Below, one piece after another: positions 34,792 through 44,061 of a DNA stretch of 64,000 bases (its first letter is position 1; every line of letters begins with the position of its first letter). Origin of the DNA: Escherichia fergusonii ATCC 35469 (GTDB lineage: Bacteria > Pseudomonadota > Gammaproteobacteria > Enterobacterales > Enterobacteriaceae); assembly GCF_000026225.1 (NCBI RefSeq), contig NC_011740.1, positions 1,984,001 to 2,048,000 of the forward strand. Direction: 5' to 3'. A model generated the notes under the pieces. It did no database searches, was not told where the DNA came from, and worked only from the letters and a program-made list of their open reading frames with translations. Made by a program: the position numbers and the translations under genes.

Positions 34792-35601
34792 TTACCTGGC
34801 AAGCAGCCGGTTTAACTGGTGAAGAATATCCTGTGTCTGACTGTCCAGGCGGAGCAGGTAAAACAGATAAAACAGCGCCAGCACCACCACTCCCCCCAAA
34901 AAGAGGTGCCTGATGGTCAGACGTTGCATCAACTGGTAGCGTCCACCTTGTGTTTTTTTGTCCTGATGCAGCAGCGGAAAGGGAGCATCGCCACGCAGTT
35001 TGTGCAGCACGTGATGCAGACGACGGTAGATTTGTTCAAATTCATCCGGGTTCTGTACCGCAACCTTATAGCGCCCGCGAAAGCCCAGAGAAAAACAGAT
35101 ATAAAGGAATTCGAGTAAATCCTGATAACGCTTCGGTTCACGCAACAGGCGTTCCAGCAGAATGAAGACTTTCTCACCGCCCCAGGCTTCGTTATGGAAA
35201 TGCACCAGCAACGACTGTTTGATCCACTCGTTTTTATTTGACCAGCCATTCCCCAGCGCGGCTTCATCAATAAAAGTGCAGAGGATGTAACGGAACGAGA
35301 CAATGATGCCGGGCTCATAACCCTGCTCCTGGAGTAATTGCTCTACTGCCTGCACATCGGTGACCACCTGGCTGAACAGGTGATCCGGCATCGTCTGGCT
35401 GTTCATGGTTGTCAGGCGCATCACCATCCCCAGCAGCGGCGTGGCGGCATCGATCATTGGATTCAGGCTGTTGCCTCGCAGGGGAAGACGATACTGGCGA
35501 CAGGAGATCTCCTCCTGAAAAATATCAGGCGCCACCAGCGGCCTCTTTTCCACCACCGGAGTGTCGCTATTTTCAGGTAACAGGGCAGCCTGTTCACTCA
35601 T
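34792..35601 (-). CDS. tssL: T6SS membrane complex protein TssL (DotU/IcmH)
   Basis: This 269-residue protein has a cytoplasmic DotU domain and a single C-terminal membrane helix (about 229-250, HLFLGGVVVLALFYLFYLLR). Typical DotU segments are visible (FRYILCTFIDEAALGNGWSN; WGGEKVFILLERLL; GFRGRYKV). There is no OmpA-like peptidoglycan-binding extension, so anchoring would need other proteins. The start overlaps the tssK stop by 8 bp. Confidence 0.95.
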   Translation of the reverse strand: MSEQAALLPENSDTPVVEKRPLVAPDIFQEEISCRQYRLPLRGNSLNPMIDAATPLLGMVMRLTTMNSQTMPDHLFSQVVTDVQAVEQLLQEQGYEPGIIVSFRYILCTFIDEAALGNGWSNKNEWIKQSLLVHFHNEAWGGEKVFILLERLLREPKRYQDLLEFLYICFSLGFRGRYKVAVQNPDEFEQIYRRLHHVLHKLRGDAPFPLLHQDKKTQGGRYQLMQRLTIRHLFLGGVVVLALFYLFYLLRLDSQTQDILHQLNRLLAR

Positions 35602-36949
35602 GAGCCTGGCCCCTTATCGCCCACAGTTGCATGTCCAGCTCCGGGAAGGTGCCGGAAATATGCAGTGACAGCGCACCGGCTTTCACCACGTCCTGCCAGG
35701 CTGATGCACCTTTATCCAGGTCGAAATAAACAAAACCTTCATGGTATGGCAACTGACGCGGTGCTGCGGTCCGTGGAACCAGCGGAATACCCGGAACCTG
35801 TACGCTGACCACATCGCGAATTTTATTGCTGGCGGCAACTTTCGACTGCTGGGTAAACTGGAGAATAATCTGGTTATGCGGCATTCGCGCCCGGACAGCC
35901 AGCACAAAGGAAGCAGACTGCAACAACGTCGGATCGTTAACAGTGGCGGTATAAATTCCGTCCATAAAGCGCAATGGCAGGTTTTGAGCCCGTGGCATCA
36001 GCACGATATTAAGCGTCCTGCGTAATTCCGGGATCACTGTATTAAACGACAAGGTGAGATCGTGGTGATCGTAAGGCTCCACAGGACAGGGCAAACGACT
36101 GTTCTCAGTGAAAGTCATCAGTTCGCCCAGTAATTTCACCAGATCCAGATAAAAATCCTCCGGATGCAGGGTGTGCAGGTGTGAGCGGTGAGTGAAGTGC
36201 ATCTGGTTACGGTTGAGGATCTGCAACATCATAAACTCGGCCACATCGGCAATGCCGCTTTGTTCCGGCGAACCAATACGACTTGCCAGTTCAATTGCCC
36301 GGCTGGCGACCAGCCCCTGAATCTCTCCGGCAAACCGACCCAGCGTGTTGCTAACGCGAACAGACTGGCAGGTGGGAATAAAGTTTTCATCCAGCACCAG
36401 TGCGCCATTAGCCAACCTATCGCGGATACGGCACAAAGGCAGCGTGACCATACCGCTCCGATCCTCACCACCGCCGACAATCCTGGGGGTAAGCTGCGCC
36501 AGCAACAGTTGCCTGACATCCCCTTCATCGGTGTGTAAATCGCGTACATCGGCATAGTTAAGACGATAACGTCGGGAACTCTGCCCGGCGCTGTGGTGGC
36601 CATCCACTTCATTAATAACATCACTAATAACGGGCAAGGCCAGATAAATGATGTGGCTTTCAGGTGTATTCAGTACCTTTGGTTCTAATGGCTCTGGCAG
36701 TAAATCCTGATCAGGAATGCTGAAAACCGTGCCGTCCGGCATACAGCCTTCAGCATGATCAATATGAATTTTACCCTGGCTCAATAAGTCGATATTGAGA
36801 GACAACCGGGTGAATCCCCAGAAAAAGTCACTCTGAGCATTCAGGCGATTACCAAGGATATAATCGTTATAACGTTGCTGTTGCTGAAAATGCTGTGGCT
36901 GAACAAATAGCCCCTCCTGCCAGATCACCTTATTTTTAATGGTCGCCAT
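35594..36949 (-). CDS. tssK: T6SS baseplate protein TssK
   Basis: TssK is the trimeric connector between the baseplate and the TssLM membrane complex. The 451-residue protein starts MATIKNKVIWQEGLFVQPQH, the family N-terminus; the ATG at 36949 is used because the longer frame (to 37051) only covers tssJ. The conserved block FVQPQHFQQQQRY and the C-terminal domain (PLVPRTAAPRQLPYHEGFVY) are visible. It follows tssJ by 2 bp. Confidence 0.95.
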   Translation of the reverse strand: MATIKNKVIWQEGLFVQPQHFQQQQRYNDYILGNRLNAQSDFFWGFTRLSLNIDLLSQGKIHIDHAEGCMPDGTVFSIPDQDLLPEPLEPKVLNTPESHIIYLALPVISDVINEVDGHHSAGQSSRRYRLNYADVRDLHTDEGDVRQLLLAQLTPRIVGGGEDRSGMVTLPLCRIRDRLANGALVLDENFIPTCQSVRVSNTLGRFAGEIQGLVASRAIELASRIGSPEQSGIADVAEFMMLQILNRNQMHFTHRSHLHTLHPEDFYLDLVKLLGELMTFTENSRLPCPVEPYDHHDLTLSFNTVIPELRRTLNIVLMPRAQNLPLRFMDGIYTATVNDPTLLQSASFVLAVRARMPHNQIILQFTQQSKVAASNKIRDVVSVQVPGIPLVPRTAAPRQLPYHEGFVYFDLDKGASAWQDVVKAGALSLHISGTFPELDMQLWAIRGQAHE

Positions 36950-36951
36950 TA

Positions 36952-37485
36952 TCAGTTGTCCTCTTTTTTCATTTCGATACTGCCCTGTCGTACATGTACC
37001 AGCAGGCGGTAGTTGTGGCCGACGCCATCCACCGGCTCTATCTGTTTCCACTCGGTGGCCTGGTCATCAGAAAAATAGGCCACAACGCCAATAAACTGCG
37101 TTTTCTCATCCAGCTTCACTGGCGGCAGGGTTTTGATGGTGTCCGGCAGCAGATTAAAATCCTGATGATCGATATAGTTTTTACCCAGCACATCCGGCAG
37201 TGGCGTACTGGCAATCTGGTCATAGTCCGCAGCCTGCAACTTCGAGTCGTCACTCAGATAGACCAGTTGTACATCCACAGCCGCTGCTTCGCCGTCCGCA
37301 TTGGTATTCGTGTCCGGTTCGGTCAGCAACGTAACCGTAACCTCAGAGGGTTGTTCAGTTATCTTCCCAACCGGGATATCCGGGTTTTTGATCACCTGAC
37401 TGATTTTTTTCACTGTTTCGCATCCCGTCAGAGTGATGTTGAACAGCATCACCATTGCGCAGACACGGAAAAAACGCCCAGTCAT
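36952..37485 (-). CDS. tssJ: T6SS outer-membrane lipoprotein TssJ
   Basis: This 177-residue lipoprotein has a type II signal peptide ending in the lipobox LTGC with Cys22. The mature part has the TssJ beta-sandwich pattern (VTVTLLTEPDTNTNADGEA, then VDVQLVYLSDDSKL). It anchors TssM at the outer membrane. It overlaps the fha stop by 4 bp and is followed directly by tssK. Confidence 0.95.
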   Translation of the reverse strand: MTGRFFRVCAMVMLFNITLTGCETVKKISQVIKNPDIPVGKITEQPSEVTVTLLTEPDTNTNADGEAAAVDVQLVYLSDDSKLQAADYDQIASTPLPDVLGKNYIDHQDFNLLPDTIKTLPPVKLDEKTQFIGVVAYFSDDQATEWKQIEPVDGVGHNYRLLVHVRQGSIEMKKEDN

Positions 37486-38762
37486 GCTTCTGGCTCCCGC
37501 TGTTTTTCACGAAGAACCCGGTCATAGACCTGGGCGTAGACTTCGTTAAACAACATCTCAAACCCCTGCTGGCGATCTGACGCCAGTTCATCGTAGTAGT
37601 TGCAGTACATCTGCCATGCCCCGGCATCATCCAGTGGCTGGCGTAACTCATGGCTTCGACGGTACTGGACAAAACGTCGTATCAGACTCTGAGGGGAAAA
37701 TGCGTCCAGCAACACACGCAGCGACTCCACAATCGCTGCCCGGTTGGCATCATCGTGATGGCGGATATTACGCAGGCTTTCCCCCACAGCTGCGGGAGCA
37801 GCCAGGTGTACAGGACTTTTTCCTTCGGCAAACATGACATCCAGCGCCGAGTCATAACTCATGTTCAGGCGCAACGGGTTATCCTCCAGCGGGCGCAGAT
37901 GTTTATCTGACAGGCTGTTACGCCGCTGTTGCAGATCCAGCAGACCTTTAATGGCTGCCTGCAACGTTCGCCCGACTTCCTCAAGGAAATCATCGGCCTC
38001 TTTGGAGTTATGTACGGTCAGAGAACAGCCCAGCCCACGTAATAATGGCGTGACGGCAAGATGCCTTTGTGCCATCTCAACAGGCGTATCTTTATCCCGA
38101 GGTTCGGCATATATCGGAGGCAAATCCATAAACGGGGTATCAATCTCATTATTACGCGCAGTGCCGGATAAGAGGGACGATGACCTGCCCGGAGGCGTAT
38201 CGGAGAACAGGGAACCCGCTACGGTCAGACTCTCCGTCTGGAGTACCTGTAAAGGATCAGTCGAGAAACTGTTAACTACCGTATCTGCCATCTGATGTTT
38301 GCGGGACATTCCCGGATATTCAGGCTGGCCTTCTGTCGTCAGCAGGATATCCACCAGGCGATCACGGTTAGTCACAATCGTTTCAGGCGCAGCCATCTGT
38401 TCGTCATAATCCGTGTGTTTTCCTTCGGACAGAAAAACTTTCAGGAGCAGTGATCCCAGTAAAATTTCATCGCCCTGCCGCAACTGGATTAGCGCGGAGG
38501 TGGCAGCAACAGGTGCCTGGTTGATCCAGATTTGCCCACTGAGATTTTTCAGGCAGAAGACACTACCCGACATCACTACCGCGCAGGCTTTGTCAGTAAC
38601 CGTCTGCTCTCTGTCCTGTACAGACCAGTGGCAATCCTCTGCACTACCAATAGCACCTCCTTCACGGGTAAACAGGCATTTTGCGGGCCGCCCACTTTCC
38701 AGTTCACCACCATTCATCACCTGTAACAGAAGTGAAGGAGAAGATTGTTTGTTCTCAGCCAT
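37482..38762 (-). CDS. T6SS FHA-domain protein (TagH/Fha type)
   Basis: This 426-residue protein has an N-terminal forkhead-associated domain (about 20-110; GGAIGSAEDCHWSV, LKNLSGQIWINQ, QLRQGDEILLG) and a C-terminal T6SS FHA-associated domain (about 225-420; HLAVTPLLRGLGCSL, FSPQSLIRRFVQYR). FHA proteins bind phosphothreonine and, in other systems, take part in post-translational control with PpkA/PppA; neither kinase nor phosphatase is encoded in this island. Synteny equals VCA0112 of the Vibrio cholerae VAS cluster. Confidence 0.92.
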   Translation of the reverse strand: MAENKQSSPSLLLQVMNGGELESGRPAKCLFTREGGAIGSAEDCHWSVQDREQTVTDKACAVVMSGSVFCLKNLSGQIWINQAPVAATSALIQLRQGDEILLGSLLLKVFLSEGKHTDYDEQMAAPETIVTNRDRLVDILLTTEGQPEYPGMSRKHQMADTVVNSFSTDPLQVLQTESLTVAGSLFSDTPPGRSSSLLSGTARNNEIDTPFMDLPPIYAEPRDKDTPVEMAQRHLAVTPLLRGLGCSLTVHNSKEADDFLEEVGRTLQAAIKGLLDLQQRRNSLSDKHLRPLEDNPLRLNMSYDSALDVMFAEGKSPVHLAAPAAVGESLRNIRHHDDANRAAIVESLRVLLDAFSPQSLIRRFVQYRRSHELRQPLDDAGAWQMYCNYYDELASDRQQGFEMLFNEVYAQVYDRVLREKQREPEA

Positions 38763-38785
38763 ACTGGCTCCATATTGTTATCTGG

Positions 38786-39823
38786 TTACGACCTGACATT
38801 GATAATGACGCCGGATTCTGGCTCCGGCTGCCCGATAAAACTGGTCCATCCCAACAGGGAGTTTTGTGCCCGCCCCAGGACCATGCCCCCCGCCTGCTCC
38901 GGAGCAAAACCAAGACGCAAATCCCAGGCCAGTTGATCCCGCAGGATAAACGCCACAAACAGGGTCAGCGGTATAAAATTCAGGCCATTTGGCAGGAATG
39001 ACAACAGACGATCTCGGGAAAGATTATTGATACACAACAAAAACTTACCGCTGCGATCCGGTATACGGCTACCAAGCGTAAAATTGCTTCCCAACACCGA
39101 CTTCTCAATAAATTTTTTACCGGTGCGGGCGGTCCGTATTCCCAAACGGTTTTGCCTTTCTGGCGTAATATCCACCTGGCGTAACTGCCATCCTTCAAGG
39201 GAGACATCAGGTAAATCGAAGCAGTGAGAAATCAAACTACAGATGACTTCAGGTGAGCGCCCCGGACTTGCCAGCGTTCCGGCATAGGCCAGCATTTTGC
39301 TGTGGTTAATCGCAAGCTGATCGCGGAGAGATTCGCTTCCCAGCCCGACCAGTGCATACATACGCCGGGAAAAATCATCCACACCGCCATTACGAAAACA
39401 GACGTAATAACGGTATTTTCGCCAGATGTGATACAGAAATTGCGTCCAGCGATGAGCAAACAGATCAAGAAAACCTGCCAGCCCCTCTTCTTCCTGAGCA
39501 ACCTCCAGCGCCAGTTCATCCAGGTAATAACCGGGCAATGGTGACTGACTGCCGTGCAGACCTGAAAATGAAACGGTGATGGCATACTGGCCGTTCTCTT
39601 TTTTCGTCAGGCTCACCACATCACTTTTAGGGAAGACAAGACTGGCATCAGCGACAAAATGCGCAATTTCGTCCTCCGGCTCCGTATCCAGAGAAACCAC
39701 TGACCTGTGTCCGGTATGGCGATACAGGGACTCCATCAGCGCAAAAAAGTTATAGCTGCAAGCGTCTGAAAAAACGGTGTCCTGCCCTATATCAGCGTGT
39801 GCTGACCTGTCCTTTCCGGCCAT
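38786..39823 (-). CDS. tssG: T6SS baseplate protein TssG
   Basis: TssG (VasB/ImpH family, 345 residues) forms the baseplate wedge with TssE, TssF and TssK. Family segments include FFALMESLYRHTG near the N-terminus, GSQSPLPGYYLDELA at about 90-105 and HCFDLPDVSLEGWQLRQVDI in the middle. The start lies 37 bp inside the tssF 3' end, a typical overlap, with GGAG before the ATG. Confidence 0.95.
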   Translation of the reverse strand: MAGKDRSAHADIGQDTVFSDACSYNFFALMESLYRHTGHRSVVSLDTEPEDEIAHFVADASLVFPKSDVVSLTKKENGQYAITVSFSGLHGSQSPLPGYYLDELALEVAQEEEGLAGFLDLFAHRWTQFLYHIWRKYRYYVCFRNGGVDDFSRRMYALVGLGSESLRDQLAINHSKMLAYAGTLASPGRSPEVICSLISHCFDLPDVSLEGWQLRQVDITPERQNRLGIRTARTGKKFIEKSVLGSNFTLGSRIPDRSGKFLLCINNLSRDRLLSFLPNGLNFIPLTLFVAFILRDQLAWDLRLGFAPEQAGGMVLGRAQNSLLGWTSFIGQPEPESGVIINVRS

Positions 39824-41619
39824 TCATAGCACTCCTGGTTATCCATATTCATTATTTTTAATTCGTGGAAACTGTTCACGCTGGCGTACAACGAAAAGAA
39901 ATGAGACAGCACCGTACCCAGTAGATAAATCTCCCCTTCACAGGCAAACGGTTCTGCGCGGATATACAGGGTGGAGGTCAAACCGCGTACGGGAACACCT
40001 TTAAACAGGTAGTCAACCGGGCGGGTGTCAATCCGTTCGATGGCATCCAGTTTTTGCCGGGAGAGATGCGCTGTCTGAGGATTGTGGATACCGGGCAAGT
40101 CATAAATGCACAGCACCTGTTTAAGCGCATCTTTGTTCAACAGGGAAAGGTAATTCATACTCATACTGGACAAAAGCTGCCAGTGCAGACGCCCGTCCAG
40201 AACAGGGTAGAGCGATGGCGTCGGACGAGTGATATTACGAAATGAAGCCACCGCAGCATTTTTCTCTGCCGAGAGGGAAATATCGCCAGAATGTAATTTT
40301 TCAGGAAGATTACGGTTTGTACAGGTTAACGACACCGAAACAACCTCCTGCGTATTCCATGAGGCTGGCGGAGTGTTATCAGCAAGAACAAAAGATAGCG
40401 AATGATCAAACCCGGAGTGAAAAAGCGACGATTCCGTTCTGATCCGGTAATAAATGGTTTCCCGGTTACGGGCAAACTCGATCTGGTGCTGAAAACTTTC
40501 AAACGCAGGGTATCTGCGTGAAGAGACTGGCTGCCGCGCTTTTCCGTATTTGTTTTCTGACCGCCGGGAGCTTTCAACGCTATCAACAGAAAAAATGTCA
40601 TAACACTCGCTATGCATATAACTCGCCCGCAGAGGGTACTCTTCACGGGAGTCTACGATAGCAATGGGTTCACTTTCACAGGAAAACAGATTAATGGCCG
40701 GTGCACAATACAACCGCAATGATGTTTTTCGGATACGGGTGTCCAGTGGCAAAGGACGCGAGAAATGCAGTCGAAGGGTAAACCTGTTCACATCCTTATC
40801 AGTAACAGGCAGCGAGTGAATTCCCTGCACATTAAAGAAGAAAAAAGCGTCCTTAAAACACAGGTATTCCTGCAATATACGGTAACCACTGTAGACATTA
40901 CCGGGCCAGGGTAAAAGCGCATCCTGTTTACTGAACCCAACCTGCTCCAGTGCGAAGTCTGGTAAACGAACGGAGTCGCCTTCTGTAACAAATTCAGCAT
41001 CCGCCAGATATTCACTCAACCAGAGATAGAGCTGGTTGCGGGTGTATTCATCTTCATCGCCCAGCCAGAAACGCAGCTTGTTGAAATCAGTTCGCCCCGG
41101 ATTGATTCCGTTTTCAGCAAAAAAAGCAATCTCAATACATCCCTGCTGCTGATTATTATGCAGGGTGATATTTTCCACCGTGACGGGCAGCAGCCAGATA
41201 TCCCGACAAAGCGTGAAGATACACGGAGGCTGAAGAGTACTGTCGTCATCATTTCCGGGAGCGAATGGATAACTTCCCTCCCCGTTCATCATCTGTGCAC
41301 CACGGGCAATCAACACCGGGGTGTCAATCTTCCGCGTATCTGGTTCATATTCAATGATGGTCATGCTGGGTGTGGGCCGTAAATAATTCGGCCACAACAT
41401 GTTAATCAGGCTGTGAGTGACTTCGGGAAATTCATCATCAATTTTGGCGCGCAGATTGCCGGCGAGCAGGGCAAATCCTTCCAGCAAGCGTTCTACATCA
41501 GGATCGGCTCCTTTATCGGCCAGAAAGCGCGCCAGATGAGGCTTATCCTTTGCCAACAGTTTCCCGGCCTGACGCAGGTAATCCAGCTCTTTTCGGTAAT
41601 ACCGTTCCTCAAATAACAT
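39787..41619 (-). CDS. tssF: T6SS baseplate protein TssF
   Basis: TssF (VasA/ImpG family, 610 residues) is a baseplate wedge subunit related to phage gp6. The N-terminus MLFEERYYRKELDYLRQAGKL and the block HLARFLADKGADPDVERLLE are the family signature. It lies 5 bp after tssE and overlaps tssG. The length and order are standard. Confidence 0.95.
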   Translation of the reverse strand: MLFEERYYRKELDYLRQAGKLLAKDKPHLARFLADKGADPDVERLLEGFALLAGNLRAKIDDEFPEVTHSLINMLWPNYLRPTPSMTIIEYEPDTRKIDTPVLIARGAQMMNGEGSYPFAPGNDDDSTLQPPCIFTLCRDIWLLPVTVENITLHNNQQQGCIEIAFFAENGINPGRTDFNKLRFWLGDEDEYTRNQLYLWLSEYLADAEFVTEGDSVRLPDFALEQVGFSKQDALLPWPGNVYSGYRILQEYLCFKDAFFFFNVQGIHSLPVTDKDVNRFTLRLHFSRPLPLDTRIRKTSLRLYCAPAINLFSCESEPIAIVDSREEYPLRASYMHSECYDIFSVDSVESSRRSENKYGKARQPVSSRRYPAFESFQHQIEFARNRETIYYRIRTESSLFHSGFDHSLSFVLADNTPPASWNTQEVVSVSLTCTNRNLPEKLHSGDISLSAEKNAAVASFRNITRPTPSLYPVLDGRLHWQLLSSMSMNYLSLLNKDALKQVLCIYDLPGIHNPQTAHLSRQKLDAIERIDTRPVDYLFKGVPVRGLTSTLYIRAEPFACEGEIYLLGTVLSHFFSLYASVNSFHELKIMNMDNQECYEWPERTGQHTLI

Positions 41620-41624
41620 ACTGA

Positions 41625-42062
41625 TCAGTCCACCAGGTAATGTTGTTTATTATCAAGGGATAAGCTGAACTCCAGAACATCCCTGACGTTCTGGAATTCC
41701 ACCGTTGCCGTAATATGAAGGCGCAGATCCAACGGTCCGTTTCCGGTATCACTTTTTTCCATATAAACATCTGCATGTGTTATCCGGGGTTCGTGCTTTT
41801 CGATGCACTCTTTTACCGCCCGTTCAATAGCAGCATTAAATCCCTGGGATGTTGTGGCGGCGTCATTAAAATCGAGTACGCCCAGCAAAGGAGAAGCCCG
41901 GCAGCTACCAGGCCGGGTATTCAAAATATTATGCAGATTATGTCGGATGGATAACTGAAGCATCCCGGCATTAACAGGACGAGGAACCGGTGATCGGGCC
42001 GCTTCACGTACACGTTCAAATAAACTTCCCGAAGCCCGTAATCCCCGGTCCTGATACTTCAT
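41625..42062 (-). CDS. tssE: T6SS baseplate protein TssE (gp25-like)
   Basis: This 145-residue protein of the gp25/lysozyme-like baseplate family, the sheath-polymerisation nucleator, shows the segments SIRHNLHNILNTRPGSC and CIEKHEPRITHADVYM with the conserved EPR motif. The ATG has AAGGAA upstream, 2 bp after tssC. It is structural, not enzymatic. Confidence 0.94.
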   Translation of the reverse strand: MKYQDRGLRASGSLFERVREAARSPVPRPVNAGMLQLSIRHNLHNILNTRPGSCRASPLLGVLDFNDAATTSQGFNAAIERAVKECIEKHEPRITHADVYMEKSDTGNGPLDLRLHITATVEFQNVRDVLEFSLSLDNKQHYLVD

Positions 42063-42064
42063 AA

Positions 42065-43546
42065 TTATTCCTTGTCCAGACGTCCGACCAGGGCAAGTTC
42101 AAATGTCGCCCCCATATATTTAAAGTGCGGCCTCACGGCGAGCGCGACCTTGTACCAGCCCGGTTCACCTTCAACATCCTGCACTTCAATCTTCGCAGCC
42201 CTGAGCGGTTTGCGGCTGCGCACATCTGCTGGCGGGTTTTCCTGGTCGGCCACATACTGGCGAATCCAGATATTCAGTTCCCTTTCCAAATCGGAACGTT
42301 CTTTCCAGGAGCCAATCTGCTCACGTTGCAACACTTTAATAAAATGGGCGAGGCGGGTAATAATGAACATATAGGGCAACTGAGTACCCAGTTTGTAGTT
42401 AGTTTCGGCCTCTTTCCCCTCCCTGGTGTTTGGAAACACTTTCGGTTTCTGCACCGAGTTGGCGGAGAAGAAACATGCGTTATCACTGTCCTTACGCATG
42501 GTCAGGCTGATAAAACCCTCTTCTGCCAGTTCATATTCCCGGCGATCAGTAATCAGGACTTCGGTTGGAATTTTGGCTTGTATCTGACCAAGTGATTCAT
42601 ATAAATGTACAGGTAAGTCTTTTACTGCACCGCCACTCTGTGGCCCGATGATGTTGGGACACCAGCGATATTTTGAAAACGAGTCCGTCAGGCTACAGGC
42701 CAGCAAAAATGCTGTATTTCCCCATAAATAGTCTTCATGTCTATGACGGACATCTTCCTCATAGCAGAAAGATTTAACCGGATTTTCCGTTGGAGAATAA
42801 GGAAGTCGCAGCAGGACACGGGGAGCCGTGAGCCCCAGATAACGAGAATCTTCAGACTCACGCAGCGCACGCCATTTTGTATAAGCCGGGCCCTCAAAGA
42901 CAGAATAAAGATCTTTAATGGTCGGAAGTTCGGTATATGAATTAAGTCCAAAAAATTGCGGTGCCACGGAAGACAAAAACGGCGCATGAGCCATTGATCC
43001 TACAGCACTGACATACTGCAACAGCTTCATATCCGGCGTGGTGTTTTTAAATTCATAAGCCCCCACCACGGCAGCCACGGGTTCGCCACCAAACTGGCCA
43101 TATCCCGATGAGTAAATATGCTTGTAAAAGCCAGACTGAACAATTTCTGGAGCAAATTCAAAATCTTCCAGCAATTCTTCTTTGGTGGCGTGGATCAAAT
43201 GAATTTTGATATTTTCTTTGAAATCGGTTCTGTCAACCAGCAACTTCATTGAACGCCAGAATGATTCCAGCTGTTGTACGGGTTCAGAGTGCAGGATCTC
43301 GTCTGTCTGAGCACTGAGTTTTTGGTCCAGTACTGTAATCATCCTGTCTACGGCCAGCCGATTAATTGCATCACCGGTATCAGATGTCAGAATACTTCTG
43401 ATAAATGCCACAACGCCCTGCCGGGCTACATCATAACCATCTGACTCAGGCTGGATGCGGGTTCTGGACATGATTTCATCCAGCAGAGAGTGCTGTGGAG
43501 CAACCGATTCAGCAAGTGGAGAAGTAAGCTCTTCCTGTAATGACAT
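42065..43546 (-). CDS. tssC: T6SS sheath large subunit TssC (VipB)
   Basis: TssC has 493 residues and with TssB forms the contractile sheath around the Hcp tube. Conserved parts are visible: QQLESFWRSMKLLVDRTDF, SGYGQFGGEPVAAVVGAYEF, APRVLLRLPYSPTENPVKSF and the C-terminal FTLE-like region FKYMGATFELALVGRLDKE. It follows tssB by 14 bp. It is the best-conserved protein of the cluster. Confidence 0.97.
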   Translation of the reverse strand: MSLQEELTSPLAESVAPQHSLLDEIMSRTRIQPESDGYDVARQGVVAFIRSILTSDTGDAINRLAVDRMITVLDQKLSAQTDEILHSEPVQQLESFWRSMKLLVDRTDFKENIKIHLIHATKEELLEDFEFAPEIVQSGFYKHIYSSGYGQFGGEPVAAVVGAYEFKNTTPDMKLLQYVSAVGSMAHAPFLSSVAPQFFGLNSYTELPTIKDLYSVFEGPAYTKWRALRESEDSRYLGLTAPRVLLRLPYSPTENPVKSFCYEEDVRHRHEDYLWGNTAFLLACSLTDSFSKYRWCPNIIGPQSGGAVKDLPVHLYESLGQIQAKIPTEVLITDRREYELAEEGFISLTMRKDSDNACFFSANSVQKPKVFPNTREGKEAETNYKLGTQLPYMFIITRLAHFIKVLQREQIGSWKERSDLERELNIWIRQYVADQENPPADVRSRKPLRAAKIEVQDVEGEPGWYKVALAVRPHFKYMGATFELALVGRLDKE

Positions 43547-43560
43547 ACCAACATCCTTCC

Positions 43561-44061
43561 TTATTTCTGATCGATGATATCCAGTTCCCGGAGGAGCTGC
43601 TCACGGGTTTCTTCGTTATCCAGCAAAGCCTGAAGCTGGGCGCGGAATGCAGGGACATTCCCCATTGGTCCACGTAAAGCAACGAGAGCCTCACGCAGTT
43701 CCAGTATTTTCTTCATTTCGGGCACTTGCCTTGCGATATTGTCTGGTGAAAAATCATCCAGTGATTTAATGTCCAGGGTGACACTCATTTCGCCGTCAGG
43801 TTTTTCACTGAGCTTGTCAGCAACCGTCACCGTGGTTTTGATCCCGACTTCTGCCATTACAGAACGGAAATTGTTTTTATTAATGGACACCGCCTGGCGT
43901 TCATCAATAGGTGTTTCATCCAGAGCGCCTTTTGTGTCGCCAACCACCACAATATTAAGTGGGAGCTCAACTTCAGCGGCCTGATCATTAGTGCGTGGCA
44001 CATAGTGGATATTAATTCTCTCGCGAGGCGCAATACTGCCGCCGTATTTTTGGCTGCTCAT
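43561..44061 (-). CDS. tssB: T6SS sheath small subunit TssB (VipA)
   Basis: This is a 166-residue protein starting MSSQKYGGSIAPRERINIHY. Typical segments are ELPLNIVVVGDTKGALDETP and SLDDFSPDNIARQVPEMKKI. The ATG at 44061 is chosen by homology; the frame upstream to 44160 is not conserved. It is the first gene of the 15-gene minus-strand T6SS operon, divergent from hcp2 across a 691 bp AT-rich region that must contain both promoters. Confidence 0.96.
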   Translation of the reverse strand: MSSQKYGGSIAPRERINIHYVPRTNDQAAEVELPLNIVVVGDTKGALDETPIDERQAVSINKNNFRSVMAEVGIKTTVTVADKLSEKPDGEMSVTLDIKSLDDFSPDNIARQVPEMKKILELREALVALRGPMGNVPAFRAQLQALLDNEETREQLLRELDIIDQK

